A stretch of DNA of 8,379 nucleotides from JBJXHB01 sp046160725 (GTDB lineage Bacteria; Pseudomonadota; Gammaproteobacteria; Burkholderiales; Burkholderiaceae_C). The notes under the pieces were generated by a model. The model was given only the letters and a program-made list of their open reading frames with translations. It made no database searches and had not been told where the DNA came from. This document shows positions 6,061 to 8,379 of the stretch, in pieces; within the stretch, counting starts at the first letter, position 1, and each line of letters opens with the position of its first letter. The stretch is taken from contig JBJXHB010000229.1 of the NCBI GenBank assembly GCA_046160725.1, positions 1-8,379 on the forward strand. Direction: 5' to 3'. The translations under genes were made by a program, and so were the position numbers.

Positions 6061-7203
6061 TCACTTCACCCGCTGCAGCCGCTCGCCCGCCAGCCCCAGG
6101 TCGCGCTGGGGGTCGAAGCCGGCGCTGTCGGTGAGCACAAAGCTGCCGTCCTTGAGCTTCCAGGCATGCGGATAGTGGTGGGGTAGTTCAAAGCCACGGC
6201 CGTCGCTGCCGCGGAAGACATCCACCTCGCGGATGGTGCGCACGTTGTCGCGCTGCATGCGGTCGGTGCTGGCGTCGCGGGCCTGGTAGCCGCGCATCTG
6301 GCCGTCGGCGATCTCCTCACGCGTGCGGCGGGCGTTCTCGCCGCGCTGGGCCATGGCGTTCAGGGTGTCGCGGCTGGTCTGGGCCTGGATCTGCATGATC
6401 TTGTTATGGGTGTCGGCGTTTTCGCGCGCCATGGCGGCGTTGCCGGCATTGATGCGGGCCTGCCAGGCTGGGTCGCGGCGGAACGTGTCCCACAGGGTGT
6501 CAAAGGTCCGGACGTCGACCGGCCCCTTGTTGGACCGCCAGCTCAGGACACCGAAGGCCATGCCTTGCCGGGTGCGCACCATCATGCCGGCGCCACCCAC
6601 CTGCGAGTCGATGACCTGCGTGAACACCGACAGGATCTCGTGAACCTCGCGCCCCTGGTCGGACCAGCTGATCGACATGCGGCTCGCGTCCTGCCGGGTC
6701 TGCATCGTCGAGTTCGGGCCATTGAACTGCTGCGGCGGCCCGACCTTGTCTGGCCGCGGGTGCCAGCCCAGGATGCGCGCGCCCGGCCGGTGCCGCTGCA
6801 CCCAGCCGGTCAGGTACTCGCGGCCGTCGGCAAAAGCGCCGGGCGAGCAGTCTTGCACCTGTCCGCCCAGGCTGCTGACGCCCCAGCCCTCGCCGGGCCC
6901 GAGTTCGATCTGGGCGCTGCCGTCGGGGGCCTGCGCACGCAGCCGGAAGTTCTGCGTGGGGTGGCATTGGCTGCCGACGCGCCATTGCACGGCGCCCTCA
7001 TGCCGCCATTGCGCCGGCACCAGCATGGTGGCGGCCGTCATCGGCCGGTCAAAGCCCTGGCGGTCGATCATCTCGACCCGTTTCACGTGCAGCGCGCCGG
7101 GGCTGGTCGGTGCGGTGGGTGCGGCTGCCAGTGCTGCGCTGCTCAGGGCGCAGGCGCCCAGTAGAACCTGGGCGGCGCGTTGCAGATGCTGGGTGGTGGA
7201 CAT
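6061..7203 (-). CDS. Secreted protein of unknown function (380 residues)
   Basis: I do not recognise a named family. A signal peptide spans about residues 1-27 (MSTTQHLQRA, hydrophobic LLGACALSSAALA). The mature part has two halves. Residues 40-245 look globular: QWRVGSQCHPTQNFRLRAQA (73-92) and GWGVSSLGGQVQDCSPGAF (106-124) carry the only mature cysteines, Cys80 and Cys119, a likely disulfide. Residues about 246-325 form a polar stretch rich in Ala, Arg, Asn, Gln and Met (for example NAAMARENADTHNKIMQIQ), probably long helices. The C-terminus, FELPHHYPHAWKLKDGSFVL then TDSAGFDPQRDLGLAGERLQR, resembles tails of uncharacterised exported proteobacterial proteins that read roughly AW-x-L-x-DGS/T-Y/F-VLTD. 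The ATG at 7203 is chosen for the signal peptide and an AGGAG 7 bases upstream; the frame stays open farther upstream but without homology-like sequence. Probably periplasmic. Confidence 0.82.
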   Translation of the reverse strand: MSTTQHLQRAAQVLLGACALSSAALAAAPTAPTSPGALHVKRVEMIDRQGFDRPMTAATMLVPAQWRHEGAVQWRVGSQCHPTQNFRLRAQAPDGSAQIELGPGEGWGVSSLGGQVQDCSPGAFADGREYLTGWVQRHRPGARILGWHPRPDKVGPPQQFNGPNSTMQTRQDASRMSISWSDQGREVHEILSVFTQVIDSQVGGAGMMVRTRQGMAFGVLSWRSNKGPVDVRTFDTLWDTFRRDPAWQARINAGNAAMARENADTHNKIMQIQAQTSRDTLNAMAQRGENARRTREEIADGQMRGYQARDASTDRMQRDNVRTIREVDVFRGSDGRGFELPHHYPHAWKLKDGSFVLTDSAGFDPQRDLGLAGERLQRVK

Positions 7204-7210
7204 GGGGCGG

Positions 7211-7215
7211 CTCCT
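7211..7215 (-). promoter_or_regulatory. Ribosome binding site of the 380-residue protein gene
   Basis: The minus strand reads AGGAG 7 bases before the ATG at 7203. Because the reading frame stays open for about 97 more codons upstream, this site and the signal peptide decide the start. Confidence 0.65.
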
Positions 7216-7299
7216 GGTGGCGGGCGGCGCAAGGCCAATGTGGTGCCGCCATGTTGCAGGCTGACCGTTCCGCCATCGTCTGCGGCCCGATGCGTGCCG

Positions 7300-7317
7300 G
7301 CCCCCTGGACAGGGGGC
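7300..7317 (-). terminator. Hairpin just after the PEP-CTERM gene
   Basis: CCCCCT (7301-7306) and AGGGGG (7311-7316) form a 6-bp G/C stem around a 4-base loop, extended by a G-C pair at 7300/7317. It begins about 10 bases beyond the stop codon of the PEP-CTERM gene. No T-run follows on the minus strand, so this is a candidate terminator or 3'-end protector, separating that gene from the 380-residue protein gene. Confidence 0.45.
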
Positions 7318-7327
7318 GGGTTTGCCC

Positions 7328-8074
7328 TTAGTCGACGCGGCGCCGCCGCGCGGCAAAGCCGACGGCGCCCAGGCCTGCGGCCAGCAGCGCCCAGGTGCCG
7401 GGCTCGGGCACCGGGATCGCCTCCACCGCGGCCATGTTGTGGCTGACCCGCCTCCACTGTGTGGTGCCGGTGGCCAGGGTCGAGGCTTCGCCAAAGGACA
7501 CCGAGGCCAGGCCGCCGGCGTTGTAGACCGCGTTGTCGCTGAGCACCAGCACGCCGTCCTGGTAGACGTTTAGGATCGAGCCGACACCGCTGCCGACCGC
7601 CTCCATCCGGTAGGTGTGGAAGGCATCGTCGGTGTCGACCACGGCCGTGTCGCCGGCCGAGTTGTCGCCGTTGCGGATGTAGATCAGGTCCTTGCGGATC
7701 TCCAGCACGGCGATGCGTCCGTTGTCGAAGCGGAAGCTCATGTGCCCGGCAGCCCGCCACCAGCCCGAGGTCTGGCTGCCGGAGACGTACTTCATCTCGG
7801 CCTCCAGCCAGAACGGCGCTCCGCCCGAGAAGTCCAGGTCGGCGCCGCGCATGGTGTAGAACTGGCGGGCGCTGTGGTTGCTGGTCGTCTGGATGGTCAG
7901 GATGCCGCCGGCGAAGCTGGGCGAGCCGGCGCCCTCGTCGACCAGCGCCCACTTGGGGTCGACCTGCTCGGGCAGCAGGTTGGATGCGCCGTCCCAGGTG
8001 GTCACCAGGGCTTGGGCGGACGGCACCAGCGCAAGGGCAAGGGCGCTGGCGGCAATCAGGCGGCGGTACGGCAT
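7328..8074 (-). CDS. PEP-CTERM sorting domain protein
   Basis: A 248-residue exported protein with both ends diagnostic. Residues 1-22 form a signal peptide (MPYRR, hydrophobic core, AQA). The C-terminus has VPEPGTWALL (222-231), a short hydrophobic helix (LAAGLGAVGFAA) and RRRR (243-246): the PEP-CTERM tripartite anchor that exosortase EpsH/XrtA-type enzymes recognise and cut in exopolysaccharide-producing Gram-negatives. The body (25-215) alternates beta-like segments such as FWLEAEMKYVSG, MSFRFDNGRIAVLEIRKDLI and FHTYRMEAV, with acidic loops, and looks like a concanavalin A/LamG-type jelly roll; this fold is an inference and no enzyme motif is evident. It is probably a cell-surface or matrix protein. 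No strong Shine-Dalgarno precedes the ATG at 8074 (GGATGA is the closest). No exosortase gene lies in the window. Confidence 0.92.
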   Translation of the reverse strand: MPYRRLIAASALALALVPSAQALVTTWDGASNLLPEQVDPKWALVDEGAGSPSFAGGILTIQTTSNHSARQFYTMRGADLDFSGGAPFWLEAEMKYVSGSQTSGWWRAAGHMSFRFDNGRIAVLEIRKDLIYIRNGDNSAGDTAVVDTDDAFHTYRMEAVGSGVGSILNVYQDGVLVLSDNAVYNAGGLASVSFGEASTLATGTTQWRRVSHNMAAVEAIPVPEPGTWALLAAGLGAVGFAARRRRVD

Positions 8075-8281
8075 GGGCGGGTCATCCGGTTGATCGCGCG
8101 AAGGGCTCGCGCGGACCGGAATGTAGGCAGCGGCCTGAAGCGGGGGAATCCCCGACACCGGGGGCCGGTGCTTGAGCCGTCCGGCGCGGTTTTCCGGCGT
8201 AAAGAGCGACCTCGAAAACGTCACGAATCGGCCACCACGGCCCGGGCGACCTAGGGAAACCACCAGGGGCTGTGGAGTCGC
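8075..8281 (-). promoter_or_regulatory. Leader and likely promoter region of the PEP-CTERM gene
   Basis: These 207 bases separate the PEP-CTERM gene from the upstream minus-strand gene. They hold a perfect 7-bp hairpin, CGCGCGA (8095-8101) with TCGCGCG (8107-8113) around a 5-base loop, about 20 bases upstream of the ATG. A second stem, CCCCG-ACAC-CGGGG (8150-8163), lies next to GGGGG at 8142-8146, which could pair alternatively with CCCC. I see no clear sigma-70 or sigma-54 promoter. Confidence 0.4.
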
Positions 8282-8379
8282 TCAGCGCGGCGCCAGCGGG
8301 TACCAGTAGCCGTTGCTGGCCAGCACGTGGTAGCGGCCGCCTACCTGGCGCCCAAGGGCTTGCAAAATCCCATACGTCG
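8282..8379 (-). CDS. C-terminal fragment of an unidentified protein
   Basis: The minus strand is open from the right edge to a TGA at 8282-8284. The last 31 residues include TYGILQALGRQVGGRYHVLA, followed by SNGYWYPLAPR. The composition (Tyr, Trp and Gly, balanced, with no long Arg/Ala runs) looks like real coding sequence, and the other two minus frames either hit a stop at once or read poorly. I do not recognise the family. It runs in the same direction as the PEP-CTERM gene, 207 bases upstream of it. Confidence 0.5.
   Translation of the reverse strand, partial: TYGILQALGRQVGGRYHVLASNGYWYPLAPR

Noticed and set aside
7495..8263. Plus-strand and extended minus-strand open frames across the PEP-CTERM gene, including a start at 8263
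   Set aside because: The plus-strand frame (7616-8254) is a shadow, and the extended minus-strand start would place 63 extra residues before a clear signal peptide at 8074.
1..8379. Possible new defence, mobile or multi-gene accessory system
   Set aside because: All intact genes read as housekeeping, transport or envelope functions. There are no transposase, integrase, nuclease or toxin motifs, no direct-repeat arrays, and no base-composition break visible by eye.

Overview
The window is high-GC DNA with dense, short-spaced genes. It looks like the chromosome of a betaproteobacterium of the order Burkholderiales (Rubrivivax/Leptothrix/Roseateles-like). The grounds are a Bug-type (TctC) periplasmic binding protein, a NudJ-like NUDIX protein with the EETA box I associate with this order, a three-gene pnt operon, and a PEP-CTERM protein ending in the usual VPEPGTWAL...AARRRR anchor. 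The taxonomic call is an inference from protein style only.

Layout from left to right: the 5' end of a small membrane protein gene (minus, 1-118, cut by the window edge); a 217-base divergent spacer; a Bug-family solute-binding protein (plus, 336-1298); a strong hairpin between converging genes (1306-1334); a NudJ-like NUDIX hydrolase (minus, 1341-1883); a divergent spacer; the proton-translocating NAD(P) transhydrogenase operon pntAA-pntAB-pntB (plus, 2006-4975); a lipoprotein with a zinc-metallopeptidase HExxH motif (plus, 5118-6050); a secreted 380-residue protein of unknown function (minus, 6061-7203) converging on it with a 10-base gap; a hairpin just after the next stop codon; a PEP-CTERM/exosortase substrate (minus, 7328-8074); and the last 31 codons of another minus-strand gene (8282-8379), cut by the right edge.

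The only clear functional unit is pntAA-AB-B. It encodes the soluble NAD(H)-binding domain I, a three-helix membrane subunit, and a membrane plus NADP(H)-binding domain III subunit. Together these use the proton gradient to reduce NADP+ with NADH. The other genes look like unlinked housekeeping or envelope genes: four of them (Bug protein, lipoprotein, 380-residue protein, PEP-CTERM protein) carry export signals, and the partial gene at the left edge is membrane-bound.

I found no RNA genes, insertion sequences, prophage genes, CRISPR array or defence module, and nothing that amounts to a clearly new multi-gene system. The points most worth a second look are the two hairpins packed between pntAB and pntB, the metallopeptidase-like lipoprotein, the unidentified 380-residue secreted protein, and hairpins in the leader of the PEP-CTERM gene.
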